IMG/VR virus record: IMGVR_UViG_3300034105_001477
Span: 1-24,907 of that record
Reading direction: 5' to 3' (one strand)
Length of the DNA: 24,907 bases
Origin: a virus
The notes beneath the pieces are model-generated. The model saw only the letters and a program-made list of their open reading frames with translations, made no database searches and was not told the origin of the DNA. Positions 1 to 6,889 of the stretch are shown in pieces. Both the position numbers and the translations under genes were made by a program. Within the stretch, counting starts at the first letter, position 1. Every line of letters starts with the position of its first letter.

Positions 1-1
1 T

Positions 2-811
2 ATTTATGTCAAATATGCGGGACGACAATGGGTTTACCTTGCAGCACCTGAAGCAGCTAGTAGTAATGATGATTGTTGGTTTGACATTTTAAATGGTGTA
101 GTCGGGACAGTAAGGTCTTTGGCGTTAAATCCTACCATTACATCTGTTGGAAATGGGTGGTATAGAATATCAGTAAGCTCGCTTAATACAGCTACAGGTA
201 GAACTTTATATTTATCGTCAGTTGATGCAAATACATCTTCAGTAGTTACAGGCAACGGCTACTCAGGCATCTACATTTGGGGCGCACAACTTGAGGCTGG
301 AGCATTCGCCACAAGCTACATACCAACAGTAGCCTCAACCGTAACTCGTGCTGCTGATGTTGCCAGCATGAGTGGGACTAACTTTAGTTCTTGGTATAAT
401 CAGAGTCAGGGGAGTATGTGTGTGGAAGCATGGAGCCCTTATGCAACTGGGGCATTATGGGGGATTTCAGCAAGTCTTGATGATGGTGTTTCTAATTATG
501 GCAATATTTATACCATTAGGTCTGGGGCTACTATATTTGCTGCTTCAAATGGTACTGCAATCAGTGTGGGAAGTGCTCCGGGGGCATCTCCATATAAAGT
601 TAGTTTATCTTATAAAGCCAGTCTCTATGCGTCAGGGGTTAATGGGGTAATAACTACAAATAGTACATTAACAAGCGTATCTACAACTATTAATAAATTG
701 AATATAGGCACTGCTTATGGGTCATCAGCTCCTTTAAATGGATGGGTACGAAAACTCTCTTACTACCCTGTGGCTCTTTCATCTTCCAACCTTGTGGCTT
801 TGACATCATGA
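2..811 (+). CDS. Tail fibre / receptor-binding protein, C-terminal part (5' truncated by window)
   Basis: The reading frame is open from base 2, so the true start lies upstream; a TTG at 119 is only an in-frame codon. At about 265-330 it encodes YIWGAQLEAG followed by TSYIPT, a signature I associate with phage fibre and structural proteins that carry a lectin-like (concanavalin/LamG-type) beta-sandwich. The protein is rich in Ser, Thr, Gly and Tyr, has no transmembrane segment, and its last ~130 residues look like a second jelly-roll domain. It probably binds a host surface glycan at the tail tip. The stop TGA (809-811) overlaps the next start as ATGA, which implies translational coupling. 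Fibre identity rests on motif and context; the exact ligand cannot be told. Confidence 0.75.
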   Translation: MYVKYAGRQWVYLAAPEAASSNDDCWFDILNGVVGTVRSLALNPTITSVGNGWYRISVSSLNTATGRTLYLSSVDANTSSVVTGNGYSGIYIWGAQLEAGAFATSYIPTVASTVTRAADVASMSGTNFSSWYNQSQGSMCVEAWSPYATGALWGISASLDDGVSNYGNIYTIRSGATIFAASNGTAISVGSAPGASPYKVSLSYKASLYASGVNGVITTNSTLTSVSTTINKLNIGTAYGSSAPLNGWVRKLSYYPVALSSSNLVALTS

Positions 812-1272
812 AAAGACTAATACTAACAAGTCCAACAGGGCTGACATTTGACCAACTGACACCTGAGCAACAAGCGGGTATTAGCTCGGTATTTGCTCAG
901 TATATTATGCCAATGCCGGGTACAATCAGCTATGGTACTGAAACTTATACAATCACTACGCCTGACCCTGAGTCTACAACAGATGCACCATTACCCGACA
1001 TTATCACAGTGTACACGGGGTTATCAATCCTAGACGCAACTACCACTGATAACTTTACTGTTGAGTCTATAACTACTTTAGGCTTGCCATTTACGCTGAT
1101 GGGCATGTGGGAATGGGAAGGTTACGCTGATGCTGGGTTTATAAGATCGTCAGCGCTAGACCCTAGCTTTATTAACTATCTACCTGATACGACAGATGAG
1201 GACGGAAATCCTGTACCTCCTGTTTTGCATATACCGAATAACTGGGCTGGCTGGCCTGAGGTGATCTTATGA
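808..1272 (+). CDS. Hypothetical tail-fibre-associated protein (154 aa)
   Basis: The frame is open further upstream (an ATG at 742), but the ATG at 808 overlaps the preceding stop as ATGA and gives a sensible N-terminus, MKRLILTSPTGLTFDQLTPE, so I choose it. The protein is 154 aa, acidic, without membrane segments. It ends in a Trp/Pro-rich stretch containing NNWAGWPEV. The segment LTPEQQAGISSVFAQYIMP looks helical, and the middle is Thr-rich beta. It sits between two fibre genes, with ATGA overlaps on both sides, so it is likely translated in a fixed ratio with them. It may be a fibre assembly or accessory tip protein; I do not recognise a named family. Confidence 0.65.
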   Translation: MKRLILTSPTGLTFDQLTPEQQAGISSVFAQYIMPMPGTISYGTETYTITTPDPESTTDAPLPDIITVYTGLSILDATTTDNFTVESITTLGLPFTLMGMWEWEGYADAGFIRSSALDPSFINYLPDTTDEDGNPVPPVLHIPNNWAGWPEVIL

Positions 1273-2765
1273 GTACACTAATTGGTACAGCGCCAGATCA
1301 AGTGCCTGTCAATGGTATGTTGGGGGATATGGCATTTCAAAACAAAGCATCGGTTAAGGTTGCGGATTTAACAGCGACAGGCACAACAACTGCCGCTAAC
1401 CTAGCCTACACAGGCACACTCACAGGCTCCACAGGCATACTTAATATTGGCTCAGGTCAAGTCTATAAAGATGCTTCCGGCAACGTGGGGATTGGAACGA
1501 GTACAACCACAGCTGACAAACTTACAATTTCTGCAGGTTCAGGTAGAGGATTAACAGTAGATGCTAATGGGCCAACAATTACTCTTTCAAATGGAGGCAC
1601 CGCTTTATGTAAGATTTCAAGTGGCAGTACAGGTGCTCCCGGATTATCATTTACTTCCTCAAGAGAGATAACCTTTAACACAGGAAGCTTGACATCACCA
1701 ACAGGATTTGCGCAATTAGGACCTAATGGTGGGATAAACATTGGATACTCCGCCGTAAATATGTACAGTATTCCTACCAACGGAGCTATTATTGCCGGCA
1801 ACGTGGGGATCGGGACGAGTTCGCCTACAAGCGGTGTAAAACTTGATGTAAACGGAACAATTAAAATAGCAACAGGAACTTCATCGTCTGCTGGTTGTAT
1901 TTTTACAAATGCTAACTACGGGATGTTGTTTCAAGCCTATCAAGCATCTCCAGCGCTAGCCGACTTTAGTTGGTTAAATTCAGCAGGCACAGAAAGAATG
2001 CGCATCGACTCCAGCGGCAACGTGGGTATTGGGACTATTCCTACTTCTGTTCCAGCTACAGGAAATCCTGTTATTGGTGCAAATAATCTAATAATGTATA
2101 ACGCTGGTAATTTGGGTTTAACATTACTGACTGATAACGCTGCTACTAGAACTCAACAAATAGGGTTTGGGTCACAAGGACTGTCACTATTTGATGCGGG
2201 GCTTAAATATGATAATAGCTCAAGAAGCTTGCAGTTATGGACAGGGGCATCTGTAAAAATGACCATCGACGCCAGCGGTAATGTGCTGGTGGGGGGAGCT
2301 ACAGCCGCCGCAGGTAATGTAACATTAGGGCGTGGAGGTGCTGGGGGCGGAGCAATACAAGTATTCAATAAACCAAACTCAGGTGCAACAAATGCAATAC
2401 TAAATTACTACGGGGCAACATATGTTGGTGGCATGAATATGGATAACACTTCCACTTCATTTATAACATCATCTGATAAACGATTAAAAGAAAATATTAT
2501 TGATGCACCTTCTGCTATTGGCTCAATAAATTCTATTCAAATACGCAGTTTTAATTGGATTGGCAACGCATCGCATCAAATGTATGGGGTGATTGCGCAA
2601 GAAATACAATCTGTTGCTCCTGAATGTGTATGTGAAGGACAAACTTCTGAAGATACGTGGGGTGTAGATTATAGTAAATTAACACCTAGATTAGTCAAAG
2701 CAATCCAAGAACAACAAACCCTCATCGAAGCATTAACCGCAAGACTAACTAAAGCAGGATTATAA
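1269..2765 (+). CDS. Tail fibre / spike with C-terminal peptidase S74 intramolecular chaperone
   Basis: This 498-aa protein starts at an ATGA overlap. The N-terminal ~400 residues are low-complexity beta-rich sequence with repeated GNVGIGT motifs (about residues 71, 178 and 252, plus a divergent GNVLVGG near 338), typical of trimeric fibre shafts. The C-terminus is an S74 chaperone: SSDKRLKEN, then YGVIAQEIQ and VDYSKLTPRLVKAIQE, ending in a coiled-coil-like helix. By comparison with the endosialidase chaperone, the catalytic pair would be Ser402 and Lys407, the expected five residues apart. Cleavage before Ser402 would release a 97-aa chaperone after the fibre has trimerised. The mature fibre would act in host binding at the tail tip. 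Confidence 0.9.
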   Translation: MSTLIGTAPDQVPVNGMLGDMAFQNKASVKVADLTATGTTTAANLAYTGTLTGSTGILNIGSGQVYKDASGNVGIGTSTTTADKLTISAGSGRGLTVDANGPTITLSNGGTALCKISSGSTGAPGLSFTSSREITFNTGSLTSPTGFAQLGPNGGINIGYSAVNMYSIPTNGAIIAGNVGIGTSSPTSGVKLDVNGTIKIATGTSSSAGCIFTNANYGMLFQAYQASPALADFSWLNSAGTERMRIDSSGNVGIGTIPTSVPATGNPVIGANNLIMYNAGNLGLTLLTDNAATRTQQIGFGSQGLSLFDAGLKYDNSSRSLQLWTGASVKMTIDASGNVLVGGATAAAGNVTLGRGGAGGGAIQVFNKPNSGATNAILNYYGATYVGGMNMDNTSTSFITSSDKRLKENIIDAPSAIGSINSIQIRSFNWIGNASHQMYGVIAQEIQSVAPECVCEGQTSEDTWGVDYSKLTPRLVKAIQEQQTLIEALTARLTKAGL

Positions 2766-2766
2766 A

Positions 2767-3096
2767 ATGATTACAAACAAATGGAACATCGTAGCAATGA
2801 ATTGCAAACCTGACGTAAATGGTATGCTTGATTATGTTGTGACGGCTCATTGGACTCTTACTGCAACTGATGGTACTTACACAGGTTCAGTCTACGGCAC
2901 AGCGTCATTTGAAGTTGATCCTGATAAACCTGACTACACACCTTATGAAGATTTAACTTTGGATGACGTTATCTCTTGGACACAAACATCATTGGGCGCA
3001 GAACAAGTAGCGTCTTATGAAAAGTCTGTTGCTGACCAAATCGAAGCTCAGATTAACCCGACTATAGTAACACCACCCCTACCTTGGATTGTATAA
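2767..3096 (+). CDS. Small fibre-linked phage protein (109 aa), function unknown
   Basis: The ATG lies one base after the S74 fibre stop. The product is 109 aa and soluble. Its first half (about residues 5-50) is beta-rich, with alternating W/T/Y segments such as WNIVAMNC and VTAHWTLTATDGTY. The second half has one amphipathic helix (LTLDDVISWTQTSLGAEQVASYEKS region) and a Pro-rich tail ending PLPWIV. Proteins with this look are common directly after fibre genes in tailed phages; I believe they belong to a DUF family but cannot confirm which. No catalytic motif is visible. Its place suggests a tail-tip or fibre accessory role. Confidence 0.7.
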   Translation: MITNKWNIVAMNCKPDVNGMLDYVVTAHWTLTATDGTYTGSVYGTASFEVDPDKPDYTPYEDLTLDDVISWTQTSLGAEQVASYEKSVADQIEAQINPTIVTPPLPWIV

Positions 3097-3098
3097 AA

Positions 3099-3254
3099 AT
3101 GATTAATTTAGACTTATCGGTACAAGAAATTAACCTTATCCTACAAGCACTGGGTCAAGCACCTTACGTTCAAGTGGCAGAGTTAGTTGAGAAGATTAAG
3201 GTACAAGCCGTGCCTCAAGTTGAGGCACTACCAAAAGAAGAAGTTTCAGAATAA
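3099..3254 (+). CDS. Small conserved-type phage protein (51 aa)
   Basis: A short gene between the 109-aa protein and the holin. ATG at 3099 is two bases after the previous stop, and the TAA (3252-3254) overlaps the holin start as TAATG. The product begins MINLDLSVQEINLILQALG and continues with YVQVAELVEKIKVQA, two short amphipathic helices, then an acidic tail rich in Glu and Pro. I recall similar ~50-aa helix-turn-helix-shaped proteins near structural and lysis genes in many phages, without a known function. The tight spacing on both sides and the well-formed helices argue that it is real. It has no signal peptide or membrane segment, so it is not an obvious lysis protein. Confidence 0.75.
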   Translation: MINLDLSVQEINLILQALGQAPYVQVAELVEKIKVQAVPQVEALPKEEVSE

Positions 3255-3676
3255 TGTTCGGCATAGATGATGCAATAACTTCGGTGGCCAATCTTGCTTC
3301 CACCGTTGTTGAAAGGATATACCCTGACGCAACCACGATTGAGAAAGCTAAACTTGACCGTATAGCCGCTGAGATAAGTAACGAGTTTAACTTAGTACTT
3401 GGACAACTCGAGATAAATAAAGTCGAAGCTTCGAGTTCCAGTGTATTCATCGCAGGAGCAAGACCTGCGGCAATGTGGGTGGGAGTTATCACCTTGTTCT
3501 ATATAGGGATAGGCGGAAGTTTACTTAATTGGCTTGCCTTATGCTTCAATTTACCCCCATTTCCTGTCATAATTGACTCAGCAAGTACAGATATACTTAT
3601 GGGGTTATTGGGTCTTGGAGGATTGAGAACTTTTGACAAACTGAAAGGTATTGACACAAAAACAATTGGGAAATAA
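3254..3676 (+). CDS. Holin, 3-TM gene-transfer-agent type
   Basis: The 140-aa protein has an amphipathic N-terminal part (residues 1-60), then FIAGARPAAMWVGVI (about 65-79), which matches the GTA_holin_3TM family signature (RP before the first membrane helix). Hydrophobic stretches lie at about 72-98 and 113-125, with a short basic C-terminal tail. Such holins collect in the inner membrane and open holes that let the endolysin reach the wall. It starts at a TAATG overlap and is followed four bases later by the endolysin, a normal lysis cassette order. No spanin gene was recognised nearby. The family call is by motif and context. Confidence 0.85.
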   Translation: MFGIDDAITSVANLASTVVERIYPDATTIEKAKLDRIAAEISNEFNLVLGQLEINKVEASSSSVFIAGARPAAMWVGVITLFYIGIGGSLLNWLALCFNLPPFPVIIDSASTDILMGLLGLGGLRTFDKLKGIDTKTIGK

Positions 3677-3679
3677 TAT

Positions 3680-4240
3680 ATGGTTCTTACGTCTGAACAG
3701 TTACACGATATGATGCCGAATGCCACGGATAAGAATATTGATAAGTTCTTATCACCATTGAATAATGCTATGAAGGAGTTTAATATATTGACTCCTCTTC
3801 AAATATCGGCATTCATCGCCCAAATAACACATGAGAGTGGCTCTTTACATTATGTGGAAGAAATAGCCAGCGGTTCAAATTATGAATTCAGAAAAGATTT
3901 GGGTAATTTGGAATTTGCGGCTTTACAAATAGCTCATGCCAATGATTCAACCACAGGAAAATTTTATAAAGGTCGTGGTCTAATACAAATCACAGGATAC
4001 GATAATTATAAGAAATGTGGAGAAGGTCTCAAGGCCGATTTGATACATAACCCTAGATTATTAAAGGAGACTGAATATGCTTGTCGAAGTGCTGCTTGGT
4101 TTTGGAATACTCATAATCTCAATAGGTTTGCTGATGTGGGTAATTTCGATCGCACAACGAAAATTATTAACGGTGGTCAAAACGGTAAGGCTGATAGGAT
4201 TTCGAACTATCAAAGATGTAAGGGAATACTTGAATGTTAG
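3680..4240 (+). CDS. Endolysin, GH19 chitinase-like muramidase
   Basis: The 186-aa protein covers one catalytic domain of the glycoside hydrolase 19 type that many Gram-negative phages use as endolysin to cut peptidoglycan glycan strands. Visible signatures are FIAQITHESG with the likely catalytic Glu52, a second acidic pair at Glu60/Glu61, KGRGLIQITGYDNY (about 99-112), and INGGQNG near the end. There is no N-terminal signal peptide, so export would depend on the adjacent holin. GGGAAA before the ATG serves as ribosome binding site. The stop overlaps the following small gene by seven bases. Length matches single-domain phage members of the family. Confidence 0.92.
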   Translation: MVLTSEQLHDMMPNATDKNIDKFLSPLNNAMKEFNILTPLQISAFIAQITHESGSLHYVEEIASGSNYEFRKDLGNLEFAALQIAHANDSTTGKFYKGRGLIQITGYDNYKKCGEGLKADLIHNPRLLKETEYACRSAAWFWNTHNLNRFADVGNFDRTTKIINGGQNGKADRISNYQRCKGILEC

Positions 4241-4404
4241 AGTGTGAATTGATATGGGGACGTTTCACCTTCCCTCCGATAAATTTATGGTCAGCTCCAA
4301 AACTAACATATATAGAATATACGGAAAAACGTATAAACAGTAAACAATCATATTCTTCTAGAGTTATCGTGAATCCTATTTACGAACGTAGAAGCTTAAA
4401 CTAA
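4234..4404 (+). CDS. Small conserved-type protein (56 aa) after the endolysin
   Basis: ATG 4234 lies inside the end of the endolysin gene, and the frame runs to TAA at 4402-4404, filling an otherwise empty gap. The 56-aa product begins MLECELIWGRFTFPPINLWS and ends in a basic segment. I recall the WGRFTFPPINLW core in short hypothetical proteins of other phages, which supports it as real. It has no membrane helix or lipobox, so it is not a recognisable spanin. Coupled translation with the endolysin is likely from the overlap. Its function is unknown; the downstream AAGGA at 4403-4407 serves the next gene. Confidence 0.7.
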   Translation: MLECELIWGRFTFPPINLWSAPKLTYIEYTEKRINSKQSYSSRVIVNPIYERRSLN

Positions 4405-4414
4405 GGAAATAAAA

Positions 4415-4609
4415 ATGGCTATAAGTCCTAAAATGATAGAAGAACCAATTATTGAGAAACCAATTGTGGAAGATGCTTTTTCAGAGCGTAATCCATCAAA
4501 CTGGAATATCGTTCAACTTGAAGACGGTAGTATTGAAGCTTCTTGCAGCAATTCTTTCGAAACATTCACAGGTACTGTTGAAGATTTCAATTTAAGATTA
4601 AGAGGCTAA
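4415..4609 (+). CDS. Hypothetical acidic protein (64 aa) upstream of portal
   Basis: A 64-aa gene with a strong AAGGA site before the ATG. It starts MAISPKMIEEPIIEKPIVED, a Pro/Glu/Ile repeat-like stretch, followed by a compact part containing WNIVQLEDGSIEASC and FETFTGTVEDFNLRL, which looks like a small beta-hairpin unit. The ending GTVEDFNLRLRG resembles short proteins found beside phage portal genes, but I know no function for it. It ends three bases before the portal start, so the two are surely cotranscribed. It could be a minor virion or scaffold-like factor; that is only inferred from location. Confidence 0.65.
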   Translation: MAISPKMIEEPIIEKPIVEDAFSERNPSNWNIVQLEDGSIEASCSNSFETFTGTVEDFNLRLRG

Positions 4610-4612
4610 GCG

Positions 4613-6175
4613 ATGGCCATAGTTAACGCTGCTCAGTCTTCAGTAAAAACAGTCGCAGATCCAAATGCATCGTATGATTCTTTAAAACCTTTATGGGATA
4701 AAAGTAGGGCTGTCTGCAGTGGGGAGCGTTACGTTAAGGAATTTGACGGCATTGTTGACACAATTCGTTTCACCAATTTACTAATTCCTTTTTCGCCTTC
4801 GATGTCTCAAAGCCAATATGAGTTTTATAAGGCTGAAGCAGAGCTTCCGGGTATCACGGCACAATTTGCCAAGATGCTTGTGGGAGGCTTGTTACGTAAA
4901 CAACCTATACTGACATTACCGAACAGTGTTCCTGAAGAAGCTAAGAACTGGATAATCAATGAGTTCGGAAAAGACGATACACCATTAACATCTTTTCTTG
5001 ATGCTGCATTGTATGATGAGATACAAACTTCAAGAGCTTGGGTTTTTGTGGACTACCCACAAATAATGAATCCTCAAACACTGTCAAGTGAAGATTTCAA
5101 GAAGTTCAAGCCATATCCGATACTGCAAAAAGCAGAATCCATTGTGAATTGGAGAACAAGAACAAACAGTCATGGCAAAACTCTTTTGGATAGAGTCATT
5201 GTTCGTGGTTATAGAGAAAATTATGAAGTTAATGAGTTTCATCCAACATTTCGAGATACCGTTTGGGTACATGAATTGGATGATCAAGATTTATATCGTA
5301 TTCGTATATACGAAAGAACATCAGACACTTCACAAGTCACGGTGATCGACGGTAAACAATATAAGAATTATAATCAAGAAAAAGCCCCTTTCGAATTGGT
5401 CGACACAATTGATAATATATTATCAAATGGCGAAAAATTGGATTATATTCCCGCATGGCCTTTGAACGGTACTGTGGAAGCCGTCGAGCCTATGCTCATG
5501 GCGGTCATTGATAAAGAGATAAGCCTCTACAATAAAATAAGTAGACGTAATCATCTTCTGTACGGTGCTTCAACATATACTCCAATAATCATCTCGGATA
5601 TGCCGGATGATGATTTTGATGAGATTGTTCAAGGTGGTCTGGGTACATGGTTGAGATTGAGACAAGGTGATGACGCTAAGGTTCTTGAAACACCGACAGC
5701 TGCATTGCAAGACATGGATAGAGCAATAGCATCTTCCATTGAAGAAATGTCCAAGCTCGGTATTAAGATGTTATCTCCCGAAACTGCACAATCGGGCGTT
5801 GCTTTGGAAATACGTAATGCGGCTCAAACAGCTCAGTTGGGCACATTGAGTAATAAAATCAGTAATGTGATGAAACAAATCATTACATGTATGATTAATT
5901 GGAGGTATAACTTACAATTAACTTCAGCCGATATTGAGTTCACACTCACAAGTGATTTCAATCCAGTTCCTCTGGGTTCGGATTGGTTACGTCTCGCGAC
6001 CGAATGGTATCAAGCGGGATTGCTGCCAAGATCTGTATGGATTCAATTATTGAAACAAAACGACATGGTTGAACCTGAGTATGATGATGAAGCCGCCAAG
6101 CAAGAAATAACTGCGGATCAAGCATTGATGCCGCAACCTGATGATGCATATGCACAAACAATAACACAACAATAA
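4613..6175 (+). CDS. Portal protein (DUF4055-type)
   Basis: This 520-aa protein matches the size and layout of DUF4055-type phage portals. The N-terminus holds the family pattern YDSLKPLWDKSRAVCSGERYVK (about residues 21-42), then SQYEFYKAEAELPG and FAKMLVGGLLRKQPIL. The middle is alpha/beta with GYRENYEVNEF, and a helical part follows (about 290-450: KEISLYNKISRRNHLLYGA, QSGVALEIRNAAQTAQLG). The acidic, Gln-rich C-terminus is disordered. Twelve copies would form the ring at one capsid vertex through which DNA enters and leaves. It is followed by virion-type genes including a MuF-domain protein, the usual portal partner. No terminase gene precedes it, which is unusual for this kind of gene order. 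Confidence 0.88.
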   Translation: MAIVNAAQSSVKTVADPNASYDSLKPLWDKSRAVCSGERYVKEFDGIVDTIRFTNLLIPFSPSMSQSQYEFYKAEAELPGITAQFAKMLVGGLLRKQPILTLPNSVPEEAKNWIINEFGKDDTPLTSFLDAALYDEIQTSRAWVFVDYPQIMNPQTLSSEDFKKFKPYPILQKAESIVNWRTRTNSHGKTLLDRVIVRGYRENYEVNEFHPTFRDTVWVHELDDQDLYRIRIYERTSDTSQVTVIDGKQYKNYNQEKAPFELVDTIDNILSNGEKLDYIPAWPLNGTVEAVEPMLMAVIDKEISLYNKISRRNHLLYGASTYTPIIISDMPDDDFDEIVQGGLGTWLRLRQGDDAKVLETPTAALQDMDRAIASSIEEMSKLGIKMLSPETAQSGVALEIRNAAQTAQLGTLSNKISNVMKQIITCMINWRYNLQLTSADIEFTLTSDFNPVPLGSDWLRLATEWYQAGLLPRSVWIQLLKQNDMVEPEYDDEAAKQEITADQALMPQPDDAYAQTITQQ

Positions 6176-6185
6176 GGAAAAGAAA

Positions 6186-6635
6186 ATGGCTAAGTTGAAA
6201 GGTGTACCGGGAAAGAAGAATCCTAAATTATCAGCAGCTTTGAAAGGCAATAAAAATGCCAAAGGTTCAGGCGGTGGAGCAAGAGCAGGAGCAATAAGTT
6301 CTCTTGTGGGTGGCGGTATCGGAGCAATGGTCGGAGGTGCATTGGCAGGAGTACATGCCAATAAAACAGTAAATGGTCCAAATAAGGCCAATGGAGAAAG
6401 AGTTATTCGGAGAGCAAGAAGAGCTTCGGCCATTGTCGGTGGAACGACAGGCGCTTTGTTGGGTGCCGCAAAAGGTGCCACTGTGGGCTTGGCAACAGGT
6501 CATCTTGGAGAAGGTGCCGCTGCAGGTGCCGTTGCGGGTGGTACTATAGGAGCCGCAACAAACTATGCAGGTTCAAGAATAGGTGCTAGACTTGCAGGTT
6601 CAGGCAAGTCCAAGTATAAAGCTAAAAAGAAATAA
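6186..6635 (+). CDS. Glycine-zipper, lysine-rich protein (149 aa)
   Basis: The first ~30 residues are strongly basic (MAKLKGVPGKKNPKLS...), as is the C-terminus (SGKSKYKAKKK). Between them are two Gly/Ala-rich hydrophobic stretches at about 33-56 and 82-137, full of GxxxG spacing such as GGGIGAMVGGALAG and GAAAGAVAGGTIGAA. This is the glycine-zipper pattern of membrane-inserting helical hairpins. It lies ten bases after the portal and two before another glycine-rich basic protein. I do not recognise a named family. A virion protein that inserts into the host membrane during ejection, or a DNA-binding internal head protein, would both fit; this is inference from composition and location. Confidence 0.7.
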   Translation: MAKLKGVPGKKNPKLSAALKGNKNAKGSGGGARAGAISSLVGGGIGAMVGGALAGVHANKTVNGPNKANGERVIRRARRASAIVGGTTGALLGAAKGATVGLATGHLGEGAAAGAVAGGTIGAATNYAGSRIGARLAGSGKSKYKAKKK

Positions 6636-6637
6636 CC

Positions 6638-6880
6638 ATGGCCAAGAGAGGAAAGGGCTCAAACCCCGCTTTAAGGGTTAATAATAATGCTGCCGGTAAA
6701 CATAAAAAGAAACCTATACTAATGGGCGCTGTTGCTGGGTTCCTTACAGGTGTTTTACAGCATTCAAGAAATAATGCAGCTTCAAAAGCCCTCTATGAAC
6801 GTAAAGGTTATGGGGTCACTGGTCACACTATCGGAAAGACACTGAGAGCCGCGTCAGGGGCAAACCTCATTTTAAAATAA
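6638..6880 (+). CDS. Small basic protein with one hydrophobic helix (80 aa)
   Basis: The 80-aa product starts MAKRGKGSNPALRVNNNAAG and has a Lys-rich HKKKP just before a hydrophobic helix, ILMGAVAGFLTGVLQH (about 27-42). A Gly/Ala-containing end follows (GHTIGKTLRAASGANLIL). It resembles a short version of the preceding glycine-zipper protein in its MAK start, basic N-terminus and GxxxG-like helix, so the pair may have arisen by duplication, though the similarity is too low to claim homology. Gaps of two and nine bases place it in one operon with the portal and the polymerase fusion. Function unknown; a membrane-active virion component is possible. Confidence 0.65.
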   Translation: MAKRGKGSNPALRVNNNAAGKHKKKPILMGAVAGFLTGVLQHSRNNAASKALYERKGYGVTGHTIGKTLRAASGANLILK

Positions 6881-6889
6881 GGAAAACAA

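Noticed and set aside
742-807. N-terminal extension of the 154-aa protein to ATG 742
   Set aside because: The extra 22 residues lie wholly inside the fibre gene and lack a ribosome site; ATG 808 has the ATGA overlap used throughout this region.
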